64,000 bases of DNA, taken from NCBI RefSeq assembly GCF_000308615.1, contig NZ_BAGB01000012.1, positions 186,001-250,000 on the forward strand, read 5' to 3'. The translations under genes and the position numbers were made by a program. The DNA comes from Nocardia jiangxiensis NBRC 101359 (GTDB lineage: Bacteria; Actinomycetota; Actinomycetes; Mycobacteriales; Mycobacteriaceae). The notes under the pieces were generated by a model, which did no database searches, was not told the DNA's origin, and saw only the letters and a program-made list of their open reading frames with translations. How positions within the stretch are numbered: the first letter of the stretch is position 1; each line of letters begins with the position of its first letter. Shown piece after piece: positions 1-8,944 of this stretch.

Positions 1-2226
1 ACCGGTCCCGACGGGGAGGCGCTGAAGGGCGGCTCGCCCATCGAGTCGACGCACGGGACGGTCAAGCTCTCCAACGGCTCGACCCTGGAGAACACCTCCA
101 CCGGGTTCAAGGTGTTCCACGGCGACTCGGTGTCCGAGGTCGGCAAGGGCGGGGTGAAATTCACCGACCTGGAAGGTGTTTCGCGCGAGACCAGACCGGA
201 CGGGATGGTCGGGATCAAGCACCCCGACGGGTCGCTCCGGGAGATCCGCTCGGACGGTTCGGTGCGGGTCACCGACAAGAACGGCACCTCCTCGGGCAGC
301 CGCCCGGACGGCACCACGTGGACCGTCGACGAGAACGGCAAGGTGCACGTCAACGATGCCGACGGCGTCCAACTGCCGCCGCGCGACCGGGACAGCCCGT
401 TCGTCGAGGGCGGCGATCTGACCACGAGGTTCCGTTCGCGGCTGGTGCTGCCCGCACCGCCGCCGGATCCGACGATGTTCATGGCGCTGCCGGGGCCGGA
501 GGCGATCCAGTTCATTCCGGAGCAGGATCTGGTGCCGCCGCCTCCGCCGCTGCCCCCGCCACCACCGCCGCTTCCGCCTCCACCACCACCGTTCCAGCCA
601 CCGCCGTTCTACTGGAATCCGCCGTGGACCAGCAACTGGGGTGGCGGCGGTTACGGCGGCGGCAGCGGGTACGGCGGCGGTAACGGCCACCACTCCGGCG
701 GCCCGGATCTGTCCGGTCTCAACGACGCTGCCCGACGGGCGGCCCACGATCTGGCGGGTGTGTCGGGTCCGTCGTCGGCTGCTGCCCAGCAGGCCGCCGC
801 CCGCGAGGCGGCGGCTCACCAGGCTGCCGCCGCTGCCCAGCGGGCCGCGGCCGCGCACCTGGCCCAAGGGCTGGCCGGGTTGCAGGGGCTGAAGTCCGCG
901 CAGCTGGCGGGTCTGTCGAATCTGTCGAATCTGCCCGGACTTTCGAGTCTGGGCGGGCTGTCCGGACTGTCGCCGTCGCAACTGTCGGGCCTGGCCGGTA
1001 TGTCGCATCTGTCCCCGCATGCGATGTCGGATCTGCTCGGTTCGATGGGCGGCGGCGGTCCGCTCGGCCTGGCGAACATGCTGTCCGGATTGAACGGTCC
1101 CGGCGGGCTGTCGGGGCTGAACAACATGCTCAACGGGCTGAACGGGTTGTCCGGACTCAACGGCCTGTCGGGGCTCGGTGATCTGACGGGGTTGGGCAAT
1201 CAGGGATCGTCCGGCCTGGGCGGTCAGGGATTGTCGAATCTGCTGAATTCGGCCAGTCCCGCCCTGAACGCACTGCTCAACGCGCTCACCGGGCAGAACG
1301 GTCTGCAATCGCTCTCGGCGCCCGGACTGCTGAATGCCTTGGGGCAGAACCCGCTCGGTTCGCAGCACACCCCGGGTTCGGGTACGGACGGATCGTCCAC
1401 CGGGACGGGTTCGGGCAGCGACGGGACCGGTTCGGGTACGAACGGAACAGGTTCCGGCACGGACGGGACCGGATCTGGTACCGACGGAACGGGTTCGGGC
1501 ACCGGTGGGACCGGATCTGGTACCGACGGAACAGGTTCGGGCACCAATGGGACCGGATCCGCTACCGACGGAACAGGTTCGGGCACCAATGGGACCGGAT
1601 CCGGCACGGACGGAACGGGTTCGGGCACCGACGGGACCGGCGATCAGCCCGGCTCGCAGTACGGATCCGAGGCGAACAAGTCGATGGCCGACATCACCGG
1701 CGACGACGGTAGCAATGGGGCGTCGAACGGGGCGTCGCACGACGGTTCCCCGGGTTCGCTGGGCGGCGAGACGAACTCCCCGGATCCGACGAATCAGAGT
1801 GATCAGACACCGCAGAACCCGGACGGTTCCGACGCTCAGAGCATGCCGAGTTCGGCAGGTTCGGGGTTCGGCGGTTCGGGTGGCGGTATGGGCGGTATGG
1901 GTGGCGGCGCGGAGACGGCCGAATCCAAGGGCCCCAAGGACCGCAAGAAGGACCGCAAGAAGGACGACAAGCGAAAACGCAAGCGTCCCAAGGCGGTTCT
2001 GATGCCCTCGCCGGACGAGGAAGTCGAGGTCGAGGCTCCAGAGGCCGATGTGGACGTCAAGTTCAACCTCGGCGAACCTCTACTGCCGCAGGCGGGTTCG
2101 CGAGATCCTGATAAACAGAAGGCGAAGCCGAAGGTGACGCCCGTGACGACGATCTCCGAAGGCGGGCCGAAGGCCCCCGACGGCGAACCGAGGGCCCCGG
2201 GGTCGAGCTACCGGGATTCCGATTAG
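1..2226 (+). CDS. Large low-complexity protein of the ESX locus (5' end outside window)
   Basis: The reading frame is open from base 1, so the true start lies upstream; the GTG at 112 is only the first internal start-like codon. No enzyme family was recognised. In order the protein shows: short Asp/Gly-rich repeats of the type PDG...DGSVRV that look like beta-solenoid turns; a proline stretch (about residues 175-200); Gly/Tyr-rich and Ala-rich linkers; a Leu/Gly/Ser region full of GLSGL and LNGL units; heptapeptide TGSGTDG repeats; and a Lys/Arg-rich patch (KDRKKDRKKD) followed by an acidic C-terminus. It ends 51 bases before another large substrate-like gene of the type VII locus. A secreted or surface role is inferred from this context and composition only. 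Confidence 0.75.
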   Translation, partial: TGPDGEALKGGSPIESTHGTVKLSNGSTLENTSTGFKVFHGDSVSEVGKGGVKFTDLEGVSRETRPDGMVGIKHPDGSLREIRSDGSVRVTDKNGTSSGSRPDGTTWTVDENGKVHVNDADGVQLPPRDRDSPFVEGGDLTTRFRSRLVLPAPPPDPTMFMALPGPEAIQFIPEQDLVPPPPPLPPPPPPLPPPPPPFQPPPFYWNPPWTSNWGGGGYGGGSGYGGGNGHHSGGPDLSGLNDAARRAAHDLAGVSGPSSAAAQQAAAREAAAHQAAAAAQRAAAAHLAQGLAGLQGLKSAQLAGLSNLSNLPGLSSLGGLSGLSPSQLSGLAGMSHLSPHAMSDLLGSMGGGGPLGLANMLSGLNGPGGLSGLNNMLNGLNGLSGLNGLSGLGDLTGLGNQGSSGLGGQGLSNLLNSASPALNALLNALTGQNGLQSLSAPGLLNALGQNPLGSQHTPGSGTDGSSTGTGSGSDGTGSGTNGTGSGTDGTGSGTDGTGSGTGGTGSGTDGTGSGTNGTGSATDGTGSGTNGTGSGTDGTGSGTDGTGDQPGSQYGSEANKSMADITGDDGSNGASNGASHDGSPGSLGGETNSPDPTNQSDQTPQNPDGSDAQSMPSSAGSGFGGSGGGMGGMGGGAETAESKGPKDRKKDRKKDDKRKRKRPKAVLMPSPDEEVEVEAPEADVDVKFNLGEPLLPQAGSRDPDKQKAKPKVTPVTTISEGGPKAPDGEPRAPGSSYRDSD
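1405..1635 (+). repeat. 21-bp tandem repeat encoding TGSGTDG heptapeptides
   Basis: Eleven consecutive units of 21 bases encode Thr-Gly-Ser-Gly-Thr-(Asp/Asn/Gly)-Gly. They vary mostly at third codon positions and at the sixth residue, and the last unit runs into TGDQP. The array is in frame within the first gene and is a likely site of repeat-number variation. Confidence 0.85.
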
Positions 2227-2277
2227 GGCAGCACAGCTCGACACACTTAGTGACTTTGATGAGGGAGTAGGAAGCAG

Positions 2278-4755
2278 ATGGCTGACGGCACCGGCACCAG
2301 CGGTACAACCACCGGTGGCCCTGGAGATACGACGCCCCAAGATTCGACGGACTGGACCAATCTGCACAACTGGGCCAGCAACGATCCGCCGAGCCTGACG
2401 CTCAACACCGACAAGGGTATGAGCGCCGACTTCCAGGTGTTCAAGGACAGTGCCGCGGCGATTCACGAGCTGATCAAGCAGCTGGACACGTACCACAAGT
2501 ACATCACCGACAACCAGCTGAACGCCATCAAGCCCATCACGAACTACGCGCTGGACCCGGCCGGTCCCCAGCTGACGAACATCTACAACCAGAAGGGCAC
2601 CACGATCCTCACCGGGATCGAGGGCCTGCAGAAGATCCTGACGAATATGCAGGACACGTTCATCGCGGCGCTCAAGGCCTATCAGAAGACCGAGGGGCAG
2701 ACGGTCGACGACTTCACCAGCATCAGTAATGCCGCGCTGAAGAGCGATCCGACGGTTAATCCACCGGACCCCTCGCAGTTCTCGGTGGGCAGCGGTGATA
2801 TGCCGGACGCGCCCACGACTCCGCTGAACCACGACACCGGTCAGACGGTGCAGATCAACGATGCCAGCTCGTGGACCTACGACGATTTCTACTACTTCGA
2901 CCGGTCGATGATCGGCAGTGACTGGAATACCGACGCCGCGAGCGTCCGCTACGGGTGGCTGGCCACGCAGATGGGCAACAGCTTCACGTCCGTGACCCAG
3001 CAGTTGTCGAAGATCACCGGCGACATGTGGACGGGCACGGGAGCGACCGCGGCCATGGCCGCGGTGCAGCGTTTCGAGAACGGCGCGCTGGCGTTCAGCA
3101 ACAGCATCAGCGAACTGTCCTCGGTCCTGAAGTACACCAGCGGCTTCCTCAAGGCCACCTTCGACCAGATGCCCACGGTGACCGCCGCGGACTCGGGTGC
3201 GGCACACTGCCGTATCGAGAAGTGGCGCAAGAAGGCCCTGAACGCGTACAACAACGACTACAAGGTCGGCATCCAGAACGCGATGAAAGCCCTGCCGTAC
3301 ATCACCGTTCTGGGTTCGGGCACCGGAAATACGAGCTCGAGCGGCTCGAACAGTGGCAGCGGTGACACCAGCGGCAGCGGTGCTACCAGCGGCAGCGGTG
3401 CTACCAGTGGTAGCGGTGCGGCCAGCGGTAGCGGTGCGGCCAGCGGTAGTGGTTATGGCAGCGGTTACGGAAGTGGCTACGGCAGCGGTTACGGCAGTGG
3501 CGCCGATTCCGGTTACAACGCAGGGTATTCCGCCGGTTACGGCGCGGGCTATTCCGCCGGTTACGGTGCGGGGTACTCCGCGGGTTACGCAGCGGCCCAG
3601 GCCGCTGCGAGCAGTGCCGCCGGTGGCGGCTACGGCGGCGGCGGTGGCGGTTCCACCGGCGGTGGCGGTGGCGGTTCCACCGGCGGCACCGGTGGCGGCT
3701 ACGGCGGTGGCGGTGGTGCTTCGACCGGCGGCACCGGCTCCAGCTACGGCAGTGGCTACGGCGCCGGCAGCAGCACCGGCGCAGGACAGAGCAGCGGCGG
3801 CACCGGTGGCGGCTACGGCGGCGGTGGCGCCGGTAGCTACGGCGCGAGCAGTCCCTACGGCGCCTACAGCGGGGCCGGATCGAGTGCCGGCGCGTACGGC
3901 GGCGGTGGCGGCAGCCAGGGCGGCGGCAATGCGGGCGGGTACACCGGCGCCATGGGCTCGGCGTACATGGCCGGCTACTCCGCGGGCCTGGCGGCCGCAT
4001 CCGGTCTGGGCGCCTACTCCGGCATCGGCGCCTACTCGGGGCTCGGTGGCTACTCGGGTATCGGCTACTCGGGCGCTTACTCCGGATACGGTTACGGCAG
4101 TGGCGCGTACGGCAGCGGGTACGGCTCCTACGGTTACGGCAGCGGCTACGGCAGTGGTTACGGTTACGGTTCGTACGGCCTGAGCGGTTCGGGTTACGCC
4201 GCCGGCTACGAAGCGGGCTACTCGGCGGGCTACCTGGCCGCCGAGAACGCGCTGGGCCTGTCGGGCGCGTCCCCGTACAGCGCGCTGTCCGGGTTGGACA
4301 GCCTGGGCAACACCCTCGGCGGCGCGCTCTCGGGCCTGCTGCCCTCGCTGCTGGGCGCCGCGACCTCCGGTCTGGCCAGTGTGCCCGGCATGTTCAACAA
4401 CGCGTTGAGCAGCCTCGGCCAGGGCCTGACCCAGGCCGGGGAAGCACTCGGCGGAGCCGGGCACGACATCTCGAATGCCGTTGGCGCCGCGCTGGATCCG
4501 AACGGTTCGCCGGACGTGTCGAAACTGTTCCCGCGCGCGGCCGGCTCCGATACGCCGTTGTCCACCGAACATGCCCTCGACCCGTCCAATTCCGCGAACG
4601 GGCCGAGCATGCCGGGTATGCCCGGACCCATGGGCGGCAGTCAGCAGGCCAACAGCAACAAGGAACACAAGCGGGCGAAATACCTCGATGGCGCAACGAA
4701 TCTCGATGAGATCCTCGATCCGGTCGACAAGGTGAGGCCGGTGATCGAGCCGTGA
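2278..4755 (+). CDS. Large WXG-type ESX substrate with Gly-Tyr-rich tail
   Basis: This 825-residue protein has a helical N-terminal half (about residues 1-350) and a long Gly/Ser/Tyr low-complexity half. The helical part contains a WXG-like turn, MWTGTGATAAM, near residue 260, as in WXG100/PPE/EspB-type substrates. The second half is built of YGSGYGSG and AGYSAGYG units. The C-terminal tail KRAKYLD...LDEIL...RPVIEP has a counterpart at the end of the large protein ending at 10918 and resembles the RPDYL...E/D...PPVI tails of other actinobacterial proteins linked to type VII loci. The start ATG follows GAGGGAGTAGGAAG. The next gene, an EspG-like chaperone, starts inside its stop codon, so this is probably the chaperone's client. 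Export is inferred. Confidence 0.8.
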   Translation: MADGTGTSGTTTGGPGDTTPQDSTDWTNLHNWASNDPPSLTLNTDKGMSADFQVFKDSAAAIHELIKQLDTYHKYITDNQLNAIKPITNYALDPAGPQLTNIYNQKGTTILTGIEGLQKILTNMQDTFIAALKAYQKTEGQTVDDFTSISNAALKSDPTVNPPDPSQFSVGSGDMPDAPTTPLNHDTGQTVQINDASSWTYDDFYYFDRSMIGSDWNTDAASVRYGWLATQMGNSFTSVTQQLSKITGDMWTGTGATAAMAAVQRFENGALAFSNSISELSSVLKYTSGFLKATFDQMPTVTAADSGAAHCRIEKWRKKALNAYNNDYKVGIQNAMKALPYITVLGSGTGNTSSSGSNSGSGDTSGSGATSGSGATSGSGAASGSGAASGSGYGSGYGSGYGSGYGSGADSGYNAGYSAGYGAGYSAGYGAGYSAGYAAAQAAASSAAGGGYGGGGGGSTGGGGGGSTGGTGGGYGGGGGASTGGTGSSYGSGYGAGSSTGAGQSSGGTGGGYGGGGAGSYGASSPYGAYSGAGSSAGAYGGGGGSQGGGNAGGYTGAMGSAYMAGYSAGLAAASGLGAYSGIGAYSGLGGYSGIGYSGAYSGYGYGSGAYGSGYGSYGYGSGYGSGYGYGSYGLSGSGYAAGYEAGYSAGYLAAENALGLSGASPYSALSGLDSLGNTLGGALSGLLPSLLGAATSGLASVPGMFNNALSSLGQGLTQAGEALGGAGHDISNAVGAALDPNGSPDVSKLFPRAAGSDTPLSTEHALDPSNSANGPSMPGMPGPMGGSQQANSNKEHKRAKYLDGATNLDEILDPVDKVRPVIEP
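3340..4245 (+). repeat. Gly/Ser/Tyr low-complexity coding repeats
   Basis: Irregular short repeats encode SGSG, YGSG, GYSAGYGA and GGGGGS blocks inside the large substrate gene. Several blocks (GSGY, SAGY) recur near the end of the tract after interruption by Ala-rich segments. The composition resembles elastic or phase-separating surface proteins; function is unknown. Confidence 0.75.
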
Positions 4756-5558
4756 GCCTGTCGTGGACCTTCACGGGTATCGAATTCCAGGTGCTCTGTG
4801 AGAAGTACCGGGGTGGCGAAATGCCGGACCCGCTGTTCTGGACGCTCGACGAGCACATGACGATCGACAAGTCGGCGGCGCTGAAAGCCGATGTCTGGCA
4901 GGAGTTGCGGGCGAAATGGGATCCGTCCTGGGACTCGATGATCGACGTCATGTGCGCCCCGGAGATCTACATCCGGCTGCACGGCTGGGACGAGCGCGAT
5001 ATGGACAACGGCAAGAAGAACATCTACATCCATTTCGCGCGCAGTGGCGCGCAGGCGTTCAAATTCGAGCAGAAGCCCGGAAAGACGTACTGGCACACCG
5101 ACGGATACATCGTCACCGAATGTGATCCGCGCAGTCTGGCATCCGAGGTGGTCAGGTCGTTGCCGCCGACCGAGGCGGGCAGTCTGTCCAGCACCCCGAT
5201 CATCATCGATCCGGCCGAGCACGTCGGGCACGGCGGCGGAAGTTTCTTCAAGGACGACGACGAGGATCCGCCCGCCGTCGCCTCCACGAAGTTCTTCAAC
5301 ATGCCCGCCAGCAAGACCGGGACGCTGCGCGTCGTACAGGGCCGTTCGAAATTCGGCCCGCGCGGCATCCAGGAGACCAAGTTGCTCTGGCGCGATGTGA
5401 TCGGCGACGGCCGCTACGTGATGAACATGGACGACTCGCCGGTGGCCGTCGGCATCGGTCGCAACGCGTTCGCGAACAAGATCCAGCAGCAGATCGACAA
5501 TTTGATGGAGCGGCTCGATACCCATTGGGAAAGTGGACGTCCCGAGGATCGCTGGTAA
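4752..5558 (+). CDS. EspG-like ESX secretion-associated chaperone (1 of 3)
   Basis: This 268-residue protein matches the EspG family in length and pattern. It begins with an aromatic strand (LSWTFTGIEFQVLCEKY), has a GWD turn, a central VTECDPRSLASEVV segment and a late KFGPRGIQETKLLWRD block. The product encoded at 7795-8589 shows the same blocks in the same order. EspG proteins are cytosolic chaperones that hold PE/PPE-type substrates before export. The GTG start overlaps the upstream TGA (GTGA), so translation is coupled to the large substrate gene, suggesting a one-to-one chaperone-client pair. The family assignment is solid; the client is inferred from coupling. Confidence 0.85.
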   Translation: MSLSWTFTGIEFQVLCEKYRGGEMPDPLFWTLDEHMTIDKSAALKADVWQELRAKWDPSWDSMIDVMCAPEIYIRLHGWDERDMDNGKKNIYIHFARSGAQAFKFEQKPGKTYWHTDGYIVTECDPRSLASEVVRSLPPTEAGSLSSTPIIIDPAEHVGHGGGSFFKDDDEDPPAVASTKFFNMPASKTGTLRVVQGRSKFGPRGIQETKLLWRDVIGDGRYVMNMDDSPVAVGIGRNAFANKIQQQIDNLMERLDTHWESGRPEDRW

Positions 5559-5594
5559 TGCGGTCACCGATGACGATCAGAGAGGGAGAATTCG

Positions 5595-5888
5595 ATGAGT
5601 AAACCGGTCGAAGTCGACACCGCGAAACTGCGGCAGGCCGCGGGAACGATGAACGATGTCACCAGTCGGGTCACCACGATCGTCACGACCCTGAAGAACG
5701 GCCTGAACGCCAAGGGATTTCCCTGGGGGCACGACCATTACGGCAACAAGTTCACCGAGGGCGACAGCGGATACACCAACTCCAGCAAGAACCTCGTGCA
5801 GGGTGCGGACAATATGGTCGTCTCGCTCGGCAAGTTCGGCACCGGCATGACCGACGCCGCGCAGAAGATGGACGATATGGACCACTAG
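5595..5888 (+). CDS. Small WXG100-like secreted-helix protein
   Basis: This 97-residue, largely helical protein has a Trp-Gly turn (FPWGHDHYG) near the middle and regularly spaced hydrophobics, the format of the WXG100 superfamily that forms helical hairpins exported by ESX machines. A good ribosome binding site, GAGGGAG, precedes the ATG. It follows the EspG-like gene by 36 bases and a hairpin follows it, so it closes the first substrate unit. It lacks a clear C-terminal YxxxD/E signal, so it may be co-exported with a partner. Confidence 0.75.
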   Translation: MSKPVEVDTAKLRQAAGTMNDVTSRVTTIVTTLKNGLNAKGFPWGHDHYGNKFTEGDSGYTNSSKNLVQGADNMVVSLGKFGTGMTDAAQKMDDMDH

Positions 5889-5892
5889 TTCC

Positions 5893-5928
5893 GGTTCGGG
5901 CCGGTCGGCGCCTCGTCCGGCCCGAACC
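5893..5928. terminator. Hairpin after WXG100-like gene
   Basis: A perfect 12-bp inverted repeat GGTTCGGGCCGG / CCGGCCCGAACC encloses a 12-base loop, four bases after the stop codon. It has no U-run, as is usual for GC-rich actinobacterial terminators. Confidence 0.75.
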
Positions 5929-6096
5929 CCGGGAAATGTGGTCTTGCCCTTTCGGCCGCGGCCGTTTTCGAGATATTGGCTCGTCGTTCGCATCGATCGG
6001 CGATACCGTTGAATAGCGTGACGGCCGGTGACACGGCATGATTGCCCCTGTCCGTGATGAGGCAGGCCGTTGCGGCACTGAGGAGGGTTCGAGCAC

Positions 6097-7737
6097 ATGA
6101 CCGATCCGCACGAGGAAGCGTCGAAGGGCCAGGAAGCCCCCGACGTCACCTTCAGCCTGGGCGGTCTCCTGGGCGGGGGTACACCCGGTGCCGCCGGACC
6201 GTCCGCCGACGCGAGTGCCACGCCCACACCGCAGGCCGGTGCCGAAGCGCCGCTGGACATCTCGCTCGTGGACGAGGAGGTGCCCGGTGAGTCGAGGCCC
6301 GTACCGCAGCCCGCTGCCGAGGAACCCTCCTCCATCGAGCAGCAGGCGACCCAGCTCGCCCACACCATCGCGCGCGAACTCGCGGTTGCCGGTCCGGAAG
6401 GCTGGAAGCGGCTCGAGGCGTACTTCGCGATCACCGTCGCGGGCGGGGTGACCTACACGCTGTACTACGACGACGCCGATCGGGTGGCCCGGCGCGAACC
6501 GTCCTCGGAGATCATCGATCTGGTGCAGATGCAGCGCGAGGTTTCCGCGCAGCTCGGCGACGGCCCGTGGTGGCGGATGGAGATCCGGCTCGACGTCGCC
6601 GGTCACGTCGAGGCCGATTACGACTACGGCGACGAGCCGTTCCCCGAGGATCAGATGCTGGTCCCCGACGCGTATCTGGCCGACCTGCAAGCCTTTCCGC
6701 GCGAGCGGGTGCCGGTGTGGCTGGCCGCGTATGTCGGGCACGACAACCGGCAGTGGCGCTCGCCGCAGCAGGCCGCGCAGAACACCCGCGCGGAGCAGGA
6801 GGCGGGCGTCGTCCCGGTGCCGTCCTACGACGACTTCCCGGTGCTGCCGGTGTTCTGGTCGCGCTGGGCCACGATCGCCGCGGCCTTCGTCGCGATCGGT
6901 TCCGACTGGGGTCCGCGGGTGCTGCCCGCGCTGGGCGTTTTCGAGGGCTCCTCGCGTAGCGGTTCGACGCTGTACATCCTGCCGGGCGGGCGGGCGGTGT
7001 TGTCCGGCGGCGTCTGGGACGCTCCCGCGCTGGATGCGGCGTACAACGACGGCGAACCGATGCCGGATCTGTATTCCGGTGCGCCGGAATGGGTTGCGAA
7101 CCAGGTCCTGAACCCGCGTGCGGCGCGCGGTCTGATGTCGTTCTGCTACTGGTGGGACCGCGATGGCTGGTACCGCGGCGAATCGCCGACCTCCGACAAG
7201 ATCAGCGCCGCGATCCCCGGCGTGTGGTCCGCCGACACGGTCGCCGACGTGGTGTGCGGTGTGGTGAGCAACGATCCGAGCAGCGCCCAGCGTGCCGCCG
7301 CGGTGAATCTGGTGGCCGCCGCCGAGGCCGGTGTGGTCACCCGCGAAACCCTGACCGCCCTGTTCGACGACCCCGCCGACGATATCGACGGCGCGCTCTA
7401 CCAGCTGTCGCTGGCGGGCCTGGTGACCGACGATCCCGTTGCGCTGTCCCAGGATCGGGCCATCGCCCTGGTGCGCGAGCACATCCTGAGCCTGGGCATC
7501 GACACCACCAACTACCCGCTCGAGGACCTGGTCGCCGAGCGCCTGAACGTGGGCTGGATGGTCTTCGTCCCGGTCCCCGAGGGCGAGATCGCCATCGGCC
7601 GCGCGATCTTCTACATCGCCGACGACGGAGTCATCGAACAGTCGTCCTCCTCGACCGCACCGTCGGTGTACGCCACCGGTTTCGAGGAACGTTTCCACCA
7701 GCGACAAACGGGTGCGGCAGCCGATTTGCGCATCTGA
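6097..7737 (+). CDS. Multidomain protein resembling fused immunity domains
   Basis: This 546-residue protein has an unstructured acidic N-terminus (1-75). The segment at about 80-200 (HTIARELAVAGPEGWKRLEAY, YDYGDEPF, YLADLQAFPRE) recalls the YezG/DUF600 immunity fold. A middle part (about 240-360) was not recognised. The C-terminal stretch around NVGWMVFVPVPEGEIAIG and IADDGVIEQ recalls YrhB/Imm35-type immunity domains. Such fusions neutralise several toxins of interbacterial systems. No obvious toxin domain adjoins it. It stands alone between two hairpins inside the substrate arm of the ESX locus. Domain assignments are by eye, so an ESX-related adaptor role remains possible. Confidence 0.5.
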   Translation: MTDPHEEASKGQEAPDVTFSLGGLLGGGTPGAAGPSADASATPTPQAGAEAPLDISLVDEEVPGESRPVPQPAAEEPSSIEQQATQLAHTIARELAVAGPEGWKRLEAYFAITVAGGVTYTLYYDDADRVARREPSSEIIDLVQMQREVSAQLGDGPWWRMEIRLDVAGHVEADYDYGDEPFPEDQMLVPDAYLADLQAFPRERVPVWLAAYVGHDNRQWRSPQQAAQNTRAEQEAGVVPVPSYDDFPVLPVFWSRWATIAAAFVAIGSDWGPRVLPALGVFEGSSRSGSTLYILPGGRAVLSGGVWDAPALDAAYNDGEPMPDLYSGAPEWVANQVLNPRAARGLMSFCYWWDRDGWYRGESPTSDKISAAIPGVWSADTVADVVCGVVSNDPSSAQRAAAVNLVAAAEAGVVTRETLTALFDDPADDIDGALYQLSLAGLVTDDPVALSQDRAIALVREHILSLGIDTTNYPLEDLVAERLNVGWMVFVPVPEGEIAIGRAIFYIADDGVIEQSSSSTAPSVYATGFEERFHQRQTGAAADLRI

Positions 7738-7744
7738 TCGGTGC

Positions 7745-7778
7745 CGGCCGGGCATCGGTTGTACGGACTGCCCGGCCG
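7745..7778. terminator. Bidirectional hairpin between convergent genes
   Basis: A 10-bp perfect stem CGGCCGGGCA / TGCCCGGCCG with a 14-base loop lies between the stop at 7737 and the stop of the minus-strand EspG-like gene at 7795. It can serve both transcripts. Confidence 0.65.
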
Positions 7779-7794
7779 CGCCGAACCGGCCGGT

Positions 7795-8589
7795 TCACTG
7801 CTCCCGGTTGTAGCTCCGCTCCTCCTTGATCACCCGGACCACATCGGCAATCCTGTTGTTGATCAACGACTTCAGGGTCCCGGCATCGGCGGGGATCGCC
7901 ACCGGCGGATGCTCGTCGGTGATCGCATAGCGACCGTCGTCCTCGATGTCCCGCCATTTCAGGGTGTGCTCGGTGTGCCCGCGGGGACCGAACATCGACG
8001 GTCCCTGTGCCACGATGATCTGTCCCGCATGTACGGCAGTTGTTTCGAGGAAATTCTTCGCGTGTACATATTCGGTGTCGGTGAAGGTGTCCTCAACCGC
8101 GGAACTGCCGAAATCGTAGTCGAGATCGGCCTCGTCGTCGGTCAGGACGATTTGTCCGCGCTTACCCGCAGGCATCTCCGGCAGGATCGCGACCGCCTCG
8201 TCCGCCAGCAGCAGCGGATCGCATTCGACGATGGAATATCCACCACCGTGCCAGAAGGAATCTCCGGGCGCCTGGGTCAGCAGGTAGCCCTGTGGTCCGC
8301 GCCGGGTCGCCATGACCCGGATTTCCTCCGAGAACCGCAATGGATCGGCCTCGTCCCAGCCGGTCACCGTCACATAGAGATCCGGTTCGATGATCGACCG
8401 GACGACATCCTCCAGCGACTGGTCCATCTTCTCCCGCAGGGTAGCCCTGGCTTCGGCCAGTTCGATGGCGAAATCCGCGGAGACCTTGGCACGCGAGGTG
8501 TAGGAGAACGGCAGGGGCATGATGTCGTCCGTATGGTCCTTCCACAGGACGAAGAATTCGGCTTCGCCGAGTTTCCATGTTCTGGTCAT
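7795..8589 (-). CDS. EspG-like ESX secretion-associated chaperone (2 of 3)
   Basis: This 264-residue protein is the clearest EspG family member here: TRTWKLGEAEFFVLW at the N-terminus, VTGWDEADPL, IRVMATRRGPQGY, GGYSIVECDPLLLADEAV and PSMFGPRGHTEHTLKWRD. It aligns along its length with the chaperone at 4752-5558. It is transcribed divergently from the large WXG/Gln-rich substrate gene starting at 8945, which is its likely client. Its role would be cytosolic binding of an ESX substrate before delivery to the translocation machine. Confidence 0.85.
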   Translation of the reverse strand: MTRTWKLGEAEFFVLWKDHTDDIMPLPFSYTSRAKVSADFAIELAEARATLREKMDQSLEDVVRSIIEPDLYVTVTGWDEADPLRFSEEIRVMATRRGPQGYLLTQAPGDSFWHGGGYSIVECDPLLLADEAVAILPEMPAGKRGQIVLTDDEADLDYDFGSSAVEDTFTDTEYVHAKNFLETTAVHAGQIIVAQGPSMFGPRGHTEHTLKWRDIEDDGRYAITDEHPPVAIPADAGTLKSLINNRIADVVRVIKEERSYNREQ

Positions 8590-8944
8590 CGCCGCACACC
8601 CGGTCGCTCGGCCGGTCTCACCTGCTCGTCGCCCATATGATCATTCGTATTCATCCGGTCCTCCCTGGCTCACAGCGTATACCCAGCATCGCCGCGCACT
8701 CCGACCGAACGGGGGTGACCTCCGAACCGATTCATGAGATGATCCGGGAGGGAGAAGAGAACGAGATCCGACGGCGTGCCGGTCTTTTCGGTGGCGTGCG
8801 AGGGCTGCCGAACCGTGCCAGGATGGTTACGGCGTGGGCTCACGAGCTGACGTTGGATCGAGAGGTGTCGACAAGCCATGATCATCGGGCGCGAGCGGTC
8901 GGCGGCAACCGGCGGGCGGATGAGCACGAGACGGGGTGGAGCAC
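8590..8944. other. Divergent intergenic region between EspG-like gene and substrate gene
   Basis: This 355-base stretch separates two divergent genes and should hold both promoters. It has no convincing gene and no long inverted repeat. The right edge carries GGTGGAG six bases before the GTG at 8945, which decides the start of the downstream gene. Confidence 0.5.

Noticed and set aside
1405..1635. Possible CRISPR array
   Set aside because: The 21-bp units are contiguous, have no unique spacers and encode an in-frame heptapeptide repeat.
2080..4668. Very long minus-strand open frame (862 codons)
   Set aside because: It lies antisense to the Gly/Tyr-rich substrate gene, and its Ala/Val/Thr-rich product is what GC-rich repeats give on the opposite strand. 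No start context or family pattern.
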